From Phycisphaerae bacterium (lineage in GTDB: Bacteria; Planctomycetota; Phycisphaerae; Tepidisphaerales; Tepidisphaeraceae): 45,145 nt of DNA. The position numbers were made by a program, and so were the translations under genes. Positions 8,167 to 16,017 of this stretch are shown piece after piece (the first letter of the stretch is position 1; every line of letters begins with the position of its first letter). The stretch covers positions 1-45,145 of the forward strand of contig JAICIO010000041.1 of the NCBI GenBank assembly GCA_025924315.1, in the 5' to 3' direction. The notes beneath the pieces were generated by a model, which saw only the letters and a program-made list of their open reading frames with translations, did no database searches and was not told where the DNA came from.

Positions 8167-9594
8167 GGGGGTGTGGTCCTCCGCTTCCGCCCGACGTCGC
8201 ACGGCCGCGAGCGTTTGCTGCACATCAGGCTCATCGGGGGCGAGCTGAGCAGCGTGCTCGGCGGCGATCAACGCTTGGGGAAGCTCGTTCGCGTCGACAT
8301 ACGCCCATGCGAGGTTCGTATAGATCGCGTAGCTCGTTGGATTCTTCCGCACCGCGTCTTCCCACAGCGAAAGCGTGTCGTGATACACCGCGGCGCGACG
8401 CCAGGTGAGCGGCAGCAGGATCACCACGGCGACAATCGCGACTGACGTTTGCGTTTTGCGCGGCGACCGCGCGAGCGCGCAACCGACCGCGACGGCGAAT
8501 ACCATCAGTGCGGGATAGGTCCAGTGATCGGCGACGTACGAGAGGCGGAAGAAGCTTGAATTGGCCAGCCCGATGATCGGGGCGAGCAGGAGCAGTCCCG
8601 CCAGCATCATCACGATCCACCCGCGGCGTCGTGACATCAGGATTGCGGCGATGACTGCTATGAGCGCGATTAGCGGGAGCCAGTGAAGCGGATTCGTCGG
8701 GTCAACGCGCCAGCGGGGATAGATGGGGGTCAAACGTATCGGGGCGATCATCTTCCACAGGTAAAACCACGCAGCCCATCCTGCCCGAACGACGCGGATG
8801 AGAATCGGCCCTGCGTCGTTACCGATCTGCGCGACGTGCCGCGCCTGAAACCAGATCGCGGTGATCGAGAAAACGATCGAGAGCGCAAGCATCGGCGCGA
8901 GTCGAATTACTTCGCGTTTCGGCACTCGACCCAATCGCCACCAGATCATCACGAGCAGAATAAGCGGCAGACCCACGAACGCCGCCTTTGCCAGGAGCGA
9001 TAGCGCGAAGAGCAGCAGGGCGAGGATGTATGGCGCCGGCCGATTGGAGATAAGACTTCGCGTGAACGCGATCGCGGATGCCAGAGCGAAGACGGCCGAC
9101 AGCGTGTTCTTCTGTTCCGACACCCACGCGACGCTCGCAACGCTGAGCGGATGGAGCATCCACAAGGCGACGATGAACCAGATGAGTGCGCCGCGTTCCG
9201 TCGGGAAGGCGAGGGTCCTGCCGAACCGTTCGTCTCCCGCCGACGGATCAGCTCGGCAGGAGCGTCGCCTTCCCGGGAGCCACATTGAAAGCAGATATGC
9301 AAGCAGTCCTGCTGCGATCAGGTGGAGCGCCAGATTCACCACGCGAAAGATTTGCGGCAACCCTCCACCCGCGTGCCATTCGATCCAGAAGAGCGTGAGC
9401 GACAGCGGATAGTAATCGAGCGAATGGCCCTTCCAGATTTCAACCAGCCCTTGCGCGCCCGCGCGCACTTGCGGATTTTCCGAGATGAGCATCGTGTCAT
9501 CGAATTGAAGAAGCGGCCCGCCGAGGCTCGGGAGATAGGCGAGCGTGCAAAGCGATCCGAGAAAAAGGATCAGGATCGTGCGGTGGTGGCGCAT
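8161..9594 (-). CDS. TMTC-like polytopic membrane protein with C-terminal TPR
   Basis: With ATG at 9594 the protein has 477 residues. It has about ten membrane helices, beginning RTILILFLGSLCTLAYLPSL, and a lumenal/periplasmic loop with FDDTMLISENPQ and DYYPLSLTLFW. This pattern is seen in the TMTC/O-mannosyltransferase-like tetratricopeptide family. The C-terminal 80 residues form one to two TPR units (SYAIYTNLAWAYVDANELPQ). Lipid-linked sugar transfer is plausible by family analogy but not demonstrated. Residues about 107-131 are encoded by an inserted palindromic repeat (9202-9275) and form a basic, non-membrane stretch between two helices. A start at 9621 is possible but adds only nine unremarkable residues and would overlap the upstream terminator. 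Confidence 0.8.
   Translation of the reverse strand: MRHHRTILILFLGSLCTLAYLPSLGGPLLQFDDTMLISENPQVRAGAQGLVEIWKGHSLDYYPLSLTLFWIEWHAGGGLPQIFRVVNLALHLIAAGLLAYLLSMWLPGRRRSCRADPSAGDERFGRTLAFPTERGALIWFIVALWMLHPLSVASVAWVSEQKNTLSAVFALASAIAFTRSLISNRPAPYILALLLFALSLLAKAAFVGLPLILLVMIWWRLGRVPKREVIRLAPMLALSIVFSITAIWFQARHVAQIGNDAGPILIRVVRAGWAAWFYLWKMIAPIRLTPIYPRWRVDPTNPLHWLPLIALIAVIAAILMSRRRGWIVMMLAGLLLLAPIIGLANSSFFRLSYVADHWTYPALMVFAVAVGCALARSPRKTQTSVAIVAVVILLPLTWRRAAVYHDTLSLWEDAVRKNPTSYAIYTNLAWAYVDANELPQALIAAEHAAQLAPDEPDVQQTLAAVRRRAEAEDHTPK
9202..9275. repeat. Palindromic repeat inserted in frame in a coding sequence
   Basis: Arms 9202-9224 and 9253-9275 match at 21 of 23 positions (core GGGAAGGCGA...TCGCCTTCCC). 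The element lies entirely inside the TMTC-like gene. On the minus strand it is translated as GRRRSCRADPSAGDERFGRT plus flanks, without stop or frameshift. The basic low-complexity peptide contrasts with the membrane helices on both sides. Confidence 0.8.
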
Positions 9595-9619
9595 GGAGCG
9601 GGCGATCGATGCATCCTGC

Positions 9620-9655
9620 AAAAAAGTTCAGCCCCGCACAAGTGCGGGGCTGAAC
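9620..9655 (-). terminator. Rho-independent terminator of the second prepilin gene
   Basis: A perfect 14-base inverted repeat, GTTCAGCCCCGCAC (9626-9639) and GTGCGGGGCTGAAC (9642-9655). On the minus strand it is followed by six T (9625-9620). It lies 28 bases past the stop of the prepilin gene. Confidence 0.9.
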
Positions 9656-9682
9656 GCCTTCGAAGTTTGCGAGCGTTTCCGA

Positions 9683-10633
9683 TTAGCCAGGGAACTTCAT
9701 GCGAAGGGCCCGGTAGCCTTCCGGGATGGTGACCAGAGTAGAAGCGTGCCCGTCGCAATAGAGCAGATTGTACTTAACCTTGCCACCGTACTTGATGCCA
9801 CCGTAGGAGGGCAGGTGCGTCTTGTTGTTTCCGTCGAGGAGCGACTGCGAACCGTTGATGGTTCCGATGGGGGGATAACTGCCATGACGGTAAAAATCGT
9901 AGTCGATCTGACCGGTATAAGGGATTGAGGTGGACCAGATCGTGAGTGGGTTCCAGATCTTTTGCGGTGGAACTCGGGTGGGATCGGTCAGGATATAAGA
10001 ATCCTGATCATCGATCTCTTGAAGCACGTAAAAGTTGGCATCACCGACCAAACCGCGCTCAGACGAATGGGTCCATTGAGTTTGCTTGAAGAAATTGCCG
10101 TGGCCACCCGTGAAAGAGCGCCATTGGGCCTTGTCGGTTGGTTTGATGGTTTTGCCGAATGCAGGATAATCCGCAGTGCAGGTCGGGGCATAGTTCATGC
10201 CGTAGCCCGTATCAGTCACGTTGTAGCCGGATGTGTAATTGGCAGATGGGCTGTAGAAGGCTTGAAACTCCGGACATCCCCAGAAGATGGTGTTTCGTCC
10301 GTTCGCTTGGTCCGATGAAGCGGTCGACGCAGTATTCAATTGATAGCGAGTCCCGTATTTCTGGATGAAGTTATACCAGTACCAAACGACCGCCACGCCG
10401 TCCGAATCACGTATATAGCTCTCGTAGCTGCAGACTGGCCACCAGCCCTTGTTCTCCACCGCGTACATGGAGTAACAGTTTCCGATCTCCTTCAGCGAAG
10501 CCAGACACTTCACCGTGTTGGCCTGCTTGCGCGCGGCGCTGAGCGCCGGTAAAAGAATGGAGATCAGCACCGCAATGATGCCGATGACCACGAGCAATTC
10601 CACGAGGGTAAAACCGCGACGGATGTGACGCAT
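9683..10633 (-). CDS. Prepilin-type pseudopilin-like protein with C-terminal CDGH motif
   Basis: A 316-residue paralogue of the protein at 6015-6926. It has the class III prepilin leader RRGFTLVELLVVIGIIAVL, the conserved SAARKQANTVKCLASLKEIG after the helix, and the C-terminal YNLLYCDGHASTL followed by RALRMKFPG (RSLRMRYPG in the paralogue). The SD GAGAGG lies just upstream of ATG 10633. The two paralogues face each other across the decayed PEP-CTERM-like gene and the TMTC-like gene, so they probably arose from an old duplication followed by inversion. Its function is unknown beyond prepilin-like export and processing. Confidence 0.88.
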   Translation of the reverse strand: MRHIRRGFTLVELLVVIGIIAVLISILLPALSAARKQANTVKCLASLKEIGNCYSMYAVENKGWWPVCSYESYIRDSDGVAVVWYWYNFIQKYGTRYQLNTASTASSDQANGRNTIFWGCPEFQAFYSPSANYTSGYNVTDTGYGMNYAPTCTADYPAFGKTIKPTDKAQWRSFTGGHGNFFKQTQWTHSSERGLVGDANFYVLQEIDDQDSYILTDPTRVPPQKIWNPLTIWSTSIPYTGQIDYDFYRHGSYPPIGTINGSQSLLDGNNKTHLPSYGGIKYGGKVKYNLLYCDGHASTLVTIPEGYRALRMKFPG

Positions 10634-10969
10634 GTTGACCTCTCAAAAGGCGGCCTCAAGGCCGAGACTGGGTTTATCGCGATTCTAAACCGCAGGAATG
10701 AACGATCCGTCACATACCTAGATGTGCGTGGCGCACTATAATAGTTTCACACACCGCGTGCAATGAAACTTTCAGTATTCATCGCGCAAAACCCTCTGAC
10801 GTTTTGCGTCAAACGATGGTGACCAATGCGATTGTCGACGCGCCATCGCGACAACCTTTACTAACGCGAGAAACTCTTTCAAAAGCAGCCTTATTCCCAA
10901 AATCGTCTTATAGAATATTGTGTTCTTCGGTCTTCTTCATTCGACGATCTTCCCGGTAACATCTCGGTT
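10634..10969. other. Divergent intergenic region, no gene seen
   Basis: A 336-base spacer between the minus-strand prepilin and the plus-strand CAP gene. It is more AT-rich than its surroundings and presumably holds both promoters. A TATAGAAT stretch near 10909-10916 could be a -10 element for the CAP gene. I cannot assign a -35 element or any RNA gene. Confidence 0.45.
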
Positions 10970-11773
10970 ATGCAGGTTCGCGGTTCAATTTGTTTCCTGG
11001 TCGCCTGTTGCACGATCGCATGGGTTGCACATGCCGAGCAATTGGATCAGCCGGATCTCGGCAAAGCCATTACTTCCGTCGTCGATCAGACCAACGCCCT
11101 GCGCAAAGAGAACGGTCTCGACCCGGTCAAACCGAACGATAAGCTCAACGACACCGCCGACTATTTCGCGAAGTTCATGGCCGAGTCAGGGAAGTACGGA
11201 CACGACGCGGACGGGCACCTGCCTTCCGAGCGCGCGACGAAGCACGGCTATGAGTATGCGGTGATCAACGAGAACATCGCGTGGCAGTCGAATTCGGAAG
11301 GCTTCACGACGGATAAACTCGCGGATGGTTTTGCGCAGGGGTGGGAGCATTCGCCCGAGCATCGAAAGAATATGCTCGATCCGGACGTCACCGATATCGG
11401 TGTCGCGATCGCGAAGGCGAACGACGGGAAATACTACGCCGTGCAAATGTTCGGCCGGCCGAAGTCCGCGGCGACGACCTTCTCGATCCAAAATCGTTCG
11501 AGCGCGACGATCCGGTATACCGTCGAAGGGCAAGCGTACGAGCTGCGGCCAAACTACACGCGCGAGCACACGGTCGGGCGTCCGCCCGCGGTGAAGGTCG
11601 AGTTGCCCGGAGAAAAGGAAGCGACGGAGATTCGAGTTCTGAGCGGCGTCGAATACGTGATTCGCCCCGCAAAAGGCGGGAAGCTCGAAGTGAGCGGAAA
11701 GCAGCGCCCGGCGACGCGACCCTCGACGACGCAATCAACGGTGCAAAACTCAAACAATCAGGTCCGCGGGTAA
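10970..11773 (+). CDS. Secreted CAP (SCP/PR1-like) domain protein
   Basis: A 267-residue protein with a signal peptide (about 1-24, ending VAHA). The CAP domain runs from about 33 to 160: TNALRKENGLDPVKPNDKL, YFAKFMAESGKYGHDADG, ENIAW, GWEHSPEHRKNMLDP and YYAVQMFG. The cavity His and Glu residues of the family are present. Bacterial CAP proteins are secreted; several bind lipids or are linked to the envelope, but activity is not predictable. The C-terminal 100 residues form a small beta-rich domain and a Thr/Ser/Gln-rich tail. The next gene starts 9 bases downstream, so the two may be co-transcribed. Confidence 0.87.
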   Translation: MQVRGSICFLVACCTIAWVAHAEQLDQPDLGKAITSVVDQTNALRKENGLDPVKPNDKLNDTADYFAKFMAESGKYGHDADGHLPSERATKHGYEYAVINENIAWQSNSEGFTTDKLADGFAQGWEHSPEHRKNMLDPDVTDIGVAIAKANDGKYYAVQMFGRPKSAATTFSIQNRSSATIRYTVEGQAYELRPNYTREHTVGRPPAVKVELPGEKEATEIRVLSGVEYVIRPAKGGKLEVSGKQRPATRPSTTQSTVQNSNNQVRG

Positions 11774-11782
11774 CATCTGCGC

Positions 11783-12688
11783 ATGCAATTCCTGAGCTCG
11801 CTCCTTTCGGTTGTCACTGCGCTAAGTGTTTTTGCCGCTGAAACTCCAACCACTCGACCGAGCGGCCGCTGGCTTGATGAATCGGGGGCGCAGGTGATGC
11901 TTCGCCCGTTCGCGCATGCGCCGTATCCGCATCCAAGCCGCGCGGAGGGGTTCAAGAACAAAACCGAATCGTTCGGCCCCGAGCATTACCAGGACAGTAC
12001 GATCGGCATTGTCATTCCGAAGGGCTTCACGCCCGGCGAACGCGTCGATCTCGTCGTTCACTTCCACGGCCATCGCAATCATGTCGACAACGTGATTACG
12101 CACTATCAGATGATCGACGAGCTCAACAAGAGCGGGCGAAACGCGATCTTGATCATTCCGCAGGGGCCGCGGGATGTGCCGGATTCCGGATTCGGCAAGA
12201 TGGAAGACGCGGGGGGATTCGAGGCGATGGTGCGCGAAGTGGTCGAGTTCCTTCACATGGAGAAAAAGGTCCCATCGACCGAGATCGGCCACATCACTCT
12301 GACCGCGCACAGCGGCGGATACAACGCGGTGAGCGTGTTCTGCGCGAAAGGTGGACTCACGGATCACATCACGGACGTCCTGCTCTTCGACTCGAGCTAC
12401 GGCGGACTCGAAAACTACGCGAACTGGATCGCCGGCGGCAAGAATCGCCGCCTCGTCAGCATCTTCACGGCCCATCTCGCCCCCGCGAATTTCGAGTTGC
12501 TCACGCTCCTGAAAAAGGCCGGCACGAAGTACGACCTGACGATGGAGAAAGATCTGTCGGACGACTTCCTCAAACAGCGCGAAGCGCTTTTCATTCACAC
12601 CGAAGATTTGCCGCACGATGAGATCATGACCCAGCGCGATTACTTCGCGCGTTTTCTGTCACTGAGCGATCTACCGGCGATGCGGTGA
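11783..12688 (+). CDS. Secreted alpha/beta-hydrolase-like protein
   Basis: A 301-residue protein with a signal peptide ending near VFAAE. The fold markers are an oxyanion strand LVVHFHGHRNHVDN, the nucleophile elbow TAHSGGYNAV (Ser in HSGG, a G-x-S-x-G variant) and a late His in THTEDLPHDE-like context (IHTEDLPHDE). This matches an esterase/lysophospholipase-like alpha/beta hydrolase acting outside the cytoplasm. The substrate is unknown. It directly follows the CAP protein gene and precedes a double-hairpin repeat. Confidence 0.75.
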   Translation: MQFLSSLLSVVTALSVFAAETPTTRPSGRWLDESGAQVMLRPFAHAPYPHPSRAEGFKNKTESFGPEHYQDSTIGIVIPKGFTPGERVDLVVHFHGHRNHVDNVITHYQMIDELNKSGRNAILIIPQGPRDVPDSGFGKMEDAGGFEAMVREVVEFLHMEKKVPSTEIGHITLTAHSGGYNAVSVFCAKGGLTDHITDVLLFDSSYGGLENYANWIAGGKNRRLVSIFTAHLAPANFELLTLLKKAGTKYDLTMEKDLSDDFLKQREALFIHTEDLPHDEIMTQRDYFARFLSLSDLPAMR

Positions 12689-12689
12689 T

Positions 12690-12764
12690 GTAGGGTGCGC
12701 TTCAGCGCACCGGTTATTCATTTGCGCAGAGACGAAATAACAGGTGCGCTGAAGCGCACCCTAC
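12690..12764. repeat. Double-hairpin palindrome, GGTTATT family (copy 2)
   Basis: Outer arms 12690-12718 and 12736-12764 match at 28 of 29 positions. Each arm holds its own hairpin GGTGCGC/GCGCACC joined to GTTATT/AATAAC. Compared with copy 1 (3688-3754), the stem pairs change from C-G to G-C at the same places, while the AATAAC, CTGAAG and CCCTACGAGA segments are kept. Confidence 0.88.
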
Positions 12765-12784
12765 GAGACTCAAAGAACCGTTGG

Positions 12785-13075
12785 TCACTCCGCGTGCGGG
12801 TCGTCGGCGGGGTCGATCCAGTTCGTCTTGAGCGCGGGAATCGGCGCTTGCGGGACCATCTTCAGATCCTGATCGCCGACGGTTTTCGCGATGGCGTTGG
12901 GCGCGGTGAACATCGCGATCTGCAGCTGCTGGTTCCAGAGCTTGGACTGCGTCTTTTCGATATCGGTGTGCAGACGATTCGCCTGGTAGTTCAGCTCGAG
13001 ACGTTGTTGACGGAGCTGAAGCAGCACAACGCTGATCGCGGTGGCGGAGAGGATGCAGAGGAGGAGTTTGAGCAT
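12785..13075 (-). CDS. ftsL: FtsL-like divisome protein
   Basis: A 96-residue protein with a membrane helix at about 2-20 (LLLCILSATAISVVLLQLR). A charged, heptad-like stretch (QQRLELNYQANRLHTDIEK) suggests a coiled coil. This small bitopic architecture, downstream of rsmH on the same strand, is that of FtsL, which acts with FtsB, FtsQ, FtsW and FtsI at the septum. FtsL sequences diverge strongly, so the call rests on size, topology and position. A LysM gene and a perfect palindrome separate it from rsmH, and ftsI is not the next gene. Confidence 0.65.
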   Translation of the reverse strand: MLKLLLCILSATAISVVLLQLRQQRLELNYQANRLHTDIEKTQSKLWNQQLQIAMFTAPNAIAKTVGDQDLKMVPQAPIPALKTNWIDPADDPHAE

Positions 13076-13098
13076 GATCGCAATCCGTTGCGAGTGTG

Positions 13099-13178
13099 TG
13101 TCATCCTGAGCGAAGCGAAGGATCTCGGATCGAGAGTTGCTTTCGAAGTCGAGATCCTTCGCTTCGCTCAGGATGACA
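13099..13178. repeat. Perfect long palindrome, GCGAAGCGAAGGAT type
   Basis: Arms 13099-13127 and 13150-13178 are perfect 29-base inverted repeats around a 22-base loop. The element fills the spacer between the LysM gene and ftsL and could act as a strong mRNA hairpin. The arm sequence type (CATCCTGAGCGAAGCGAAG) is known to be scattered in genomes of several phyla. Confidence 0.92.
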
Positions 13179-13192
13179 GTTGTGGTCGTGAG

Positions 13193-14230
13193 TCAGTTCG
13201 CCGCCGACGCCAACGGCTTGCTCGGCAATCGCAGTTTCATTCCGACTTGGATCACGTCGCTGTCCTTGAGGATGTCCTTGTTCAGGTCCTTGATGGCGGT
13301 CACGGCGCCGCCGTCGCCGCATTGCATGACGGCGATCTTCGAGAGGTTGTCGCCGGCCTTCACGACATAGACGTTATCGTTCGGCGAACTGCTCGAGTCG
13401 GACGACGCGGTCTGCGGCTTGCTCGGAGCAGCCGGCGTCGAAGGCTGAACGGGGGCCTGCGTCGGCTGTTGCGATGACGCGCTCGAATCGACTGCATTCG
13501 GGATCAGATACGTATGGCCCGAGATAATCCGATCCGGGTTCGCCTGGAGCGACGGGTTGGCGGCGACGATCGCATCGCGGTTTGCTTTCGTGTTCGCGCC
13601 CATAAACTTGCGGGCCATCGACGAGACGCTGTCGCCCTCTTCCGCCTTGTACTGCTTGCCCGCGTTCGTGGCGACGATCACCGGCTGCTTTTGCGTCTGC
13701 GATGGGTTGGAGCTCGAGTTGCCGTTCGACGTCGTGACGGTTTCACCATGCAATCCCACGAGCGGCTCGCCGACTTGCTGAGCGACGTCGCCGATCGAGC
13801 CTTTGACCGTCGGCGTGCGCGTGATGGGGACGTCGTTGCTGCTGTTGTCGTTCTGTGCGACCTCGTCCTGGGGTTGCGGCTGCTGTCGTTGTTGCGGTTG
13901 CGCCGGCGGTTGAATCGCGACGACGCTCCGCGGCTGCTGCGGTTGAGATTGTGTCGGTCCGACGTTGATGATCTGCACGGGCTGCGGACGATTCGCTTCC
14001 TGCTGCGTCATGACCGGCTGCTGCGGCTGCACCTGCGGGGTCACGACGGCGGTGATCGGCGGGGCGGTCGCGCCGGGCGTCACGGTGGTCTGGCGCACGT
14101 TGTTGCCGACCTGTCCGAGCGACGCCTGCGGAGGCTCGGTCGAGCTGGTGAGATGATCGGAGAGAAGAATCCCGATCACGATGATGAATGCCAGTCCCAC
14201 CAGTAGTCCGATTTTGGTCTCGCGCGTCAT
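13193..14230 (-). CDS. Membrane-anchored protein with two LysM domains
   Basis: Starting at ATG 14230 (MTRETKIGLLVG) the protein has 345 residues. An N-terminal membrane helix covers about 6-25. A long Gln/Pro-rich linker follows. The first LysM runs about 205-255 (YKAEEGDSVSSMARKF to ISGHTYLIP), and a second sits at the C-terminus (YVVKAGDNLSKIAVM to QVGMKLRLP). LysM binds peptidoglycan or chitin-like glycans, so the protein probably tethers the inner membrane to the wall. Its place between rsmH and ftsL suggests a role at division. A longer frame to 14311 exists only because it reads into the adjacent palindrome. Confidence 0.88.
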   Translation of the reverse strand: MTRETKIGLLVGLAFIIVIGILLSDHLTSSTEPPQASLGQVGNNVRQTTVTPGATAPPITAVVTPQVQPQQPVMTQQEANRPQPVQIINVGPTQSQPQQPRSVVAIQPPAQPQQRQQPQPQDEVAQNDNSSNDVPITRTPTVKGSIGDVAQQVGEPLVGLHGETVTTSNGNSSSNPSQTQKQPVIVATNAGKQYKAEEGDSVSSMARKFMGANTKANRDAIVAANPSLQANPDRIISGHTYLIPNAVDSSASSQQPTQAPVQPSTPAAPSKPQTASSDSSSSPNDNVYVVKAGDNLSKIAVMQCGDGGAVTAIKDLNKDILKDSDVIQVGMKLRLPSKPLASAAN

Positions 14231-14248
14231 GTCGTCCCTCAGCAGAAG

Positions 14249-14327
14249 AGTTGTCAGTTGGCAGTTGTCAGTTGACAGTGAAATGCAGTCGTCCTCACTG
14301 ACAACTGCCAACTGAAAACTGGCAACT
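14249..14327. repeat. Palindrome, CAGTTG-word family, overlapping the rsmH stop
   Basis: Left arm 14249-14271 (AGTTGTCAGTTGGCAGTTGT...) and right arm 14298-14327 are imperfect inverted repeats built of the drifting word CAGTTG(T/G). The right arm runs into the TAG stop codon of rsmH (14326-14328 on the minus strand). Confidence 0.8.
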
Positions 14328-15228
14328 ATTTTCTCTCAGCGATGCGGAGTTTGGCGGAACGCGATCGGGGGTTGGCTGTGATCTCGGCGTCGGTGGGGGT
14401 GAGGGGCTTTTTTGTGACGAGACGCAAAAAGCCGGTCTGCTCCATCGACCGAAACGCTTGCTTCACCGCTCGATCTTCCATCGAGTGGAAACTGATGATT
14501 CCCACTCGCCCGCCAGGTTTCAGGGCCTTGGGGGCCTGCTCCAGCAGGCTCGCAAGGTTTTCCATCTCGTGGTTCACGGCCATTCGCAAGGCCATGAACG
14601 TTCGAGTGGCGGGATCGATCTTTTCCGGGGCTCCGCCCCGCTTCGGTATGGCGGATCTCACAAGCTCCGCCAACCTGTCCGTTGTCTTGATCGGCGAAAC
14701 GCGTCTCGCATCGACAATTTTTCGCGCGATTCTTCGCGAATAACGTTCCTGTGCCAATTGATATAGGACGTTCGCGAGGTCTTCTTCTCGCAATTCGTTC
14801 ACTAAATCCGCGGCGGTTTGCGTGACCCGCGGATCAATGCGCATGTCGAGCGGCATCGGCTGCGCGAAGGACAAACCGTACGCGGGATCGAAAAGCTGGT
14901 TCGTGGAAAGGCCCAGGTCGGCGAGAAGGGCATCAACTGCTGTGATCCCCGCTTCGCTCAGGACATCCTGGAGCTCCGCGAAGTTCGCATGGAAGAGCCG
15001 AACCCGGCAAGGGGCGTCCGCGAGCCGCTCTTTGGCGAAGATAAGGTTGCGCGGGTCGGCATCGAGGCCGATGAGCAGACCGTCAGGTCCGAGAACGCGC
15101 GCGACTGCAGAAGAGTGGCCCGCCCGGCCGAGAGTACAGTCAACGTAAGTGATGCCCGGACGGATGCTGAGGTCGGCCAGAACCTCCTGCATCAAAACGG
15201 GATCGTGGCCGGTCTCAGGCAATTCCAT
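14326..15228 (-). CDS. rsmH: 16S rRNA (cytosine(1402)-N4)-methyltransferase
   Basis: Formerly mraW. It methylates N4 of C1402 in 16S rRNA using SAM. The 300-residue length is normal. The N-terminal HDPVLMQEVLADL, the SAM site YVDCTLGRAGHS, LIGLDADP, the DALLADLGLSTNQL segment, and the C-terminal GGRVGIISFHSMEDR are diagnostic. In canonical dcw clusters it directly follows mraZ; here a 789-base region without a recognisable gene intervenes. The stop codon overlaps a palindromic repeat. Confidence 0.96.
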   Translation of the reverse strand: MELPETGHDPVLMQEVLADLSIRPGITYVDCTLGRAGHSSAVARVLGPDGLLIGLDADPRNLIFAKERLADAPCRVRLFHANFAELQDVLSEAGITAVDALLADLGLSTNQLFDPAYGLSFAQPMPLDMRIDPRVTQTAADLVNELREEDLANVLYQLAQERYSRRIARKIVDARRVSPIKTTDRLAELVRSAIPKRGGAPEKIDPATRTFMALRMAVNHEMENLASLLEQAPKALKPGGRVGIISFHSMEDRAVKQAFRSMEQTGFLRLVTKKPLTPTDAEITANPRSRSAKLRIAERK

Positions 15229-16017
15229 GAATCGACACTAAGGAATCCGGATTACGCTTGCAATCGGCAGAAGGAGGCGGATAATCGGAACGGGCTGTTC
15301 GGGCGATGTTTGCCCGGTCGAGCAAATGGGGCGATGTGGCGTCTTCGCGAGAAATTCCCAGACCTCGCGACGATTTCGAACCCAAGCTCGAACGCAGCGG
15401 CGAACAAGTTCCAGCGACATCGACTGCGCGATCGCCCGTCCTTTGGCGATGCGTGTGCGATACAAAGTAGAGCCGGGCGTCCGTGCCCTCGAACCGGGAT
15501 CCCAGGCCTGGTCCGAACTCCATCCGTGATGATGACTCCACCCTAAGCTTCCGTCCCTCGGCTGACCCCAGTCCTTGGGTTGCAGCCGATGTCGCTGTGA
15601 ACCTGCCTTCCCGCCCAATCGAGCGTTTCGTTCGCTTCGGTGGGCCTGTTCGAACGCTGCTCGCAACAATCGCTTCCCATCCTGGTTGGCGATGCGCGAC
15701 GGAGCGCGCGAACAGGGCCCCTTTCTTGCGTCGCTGCGACACAACCCTCCCGCGGCGACGGAATCCCGGCGCGCCGGGACACCCCGATCCTCCCGTGCGA
15801 TCGCCGAAGGTCACATCTCACCTGAACGGATTCCACCGTGGTGTAGATAGACCTCAGGCGCGGAGCGTCCTTGCTCTCTTTGCTCGCGTGATCGAGCGTG
15901 GCACCGAAACGGCTATTCAGTTGTACGTGAAAGAAGACCCTGCCATCCCTGCATGCGTCTTCCCGATTTGTTCCCCTGCACTCGACTCGCCAGCGCCGCA
16001 GTAATGATGGGACTGCG
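15229..16017. other. 789-base spacer between mraZ and rsmH, no gene recognised
   Basis: mraZ and rsmH are usually adjacent, so this gap is unusually long. Several frames are open on both strands, but the translations are Arg/Pro/Ser-rich and match no family, so I treat them as chance frames in GC-rich DNA. The region has a perfect CCCGGCGCGCCGGG palindrome near 15765-15780 and many small G/C hairpins. It could be a long mRNA leader, a structured RNA or the remains of a gene. I cannot decide which. Confidence 0.5.

Noticed and set aside
13193-14311. Upstream extension of the LysM protein to 14311
   Set aside because: The added residues translate the CAGTTG-word palindrome, while ATG 14230 begins directly before the membrane helix.
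15480-15520. A GGTTCGA sequence on the minus strand resembling a tRNA T-loop
   Set aside because: The flanking bases do not form a 5-pair stem, and no acceptor or anticodon arm could be built around it. No tRNA was found in the window.
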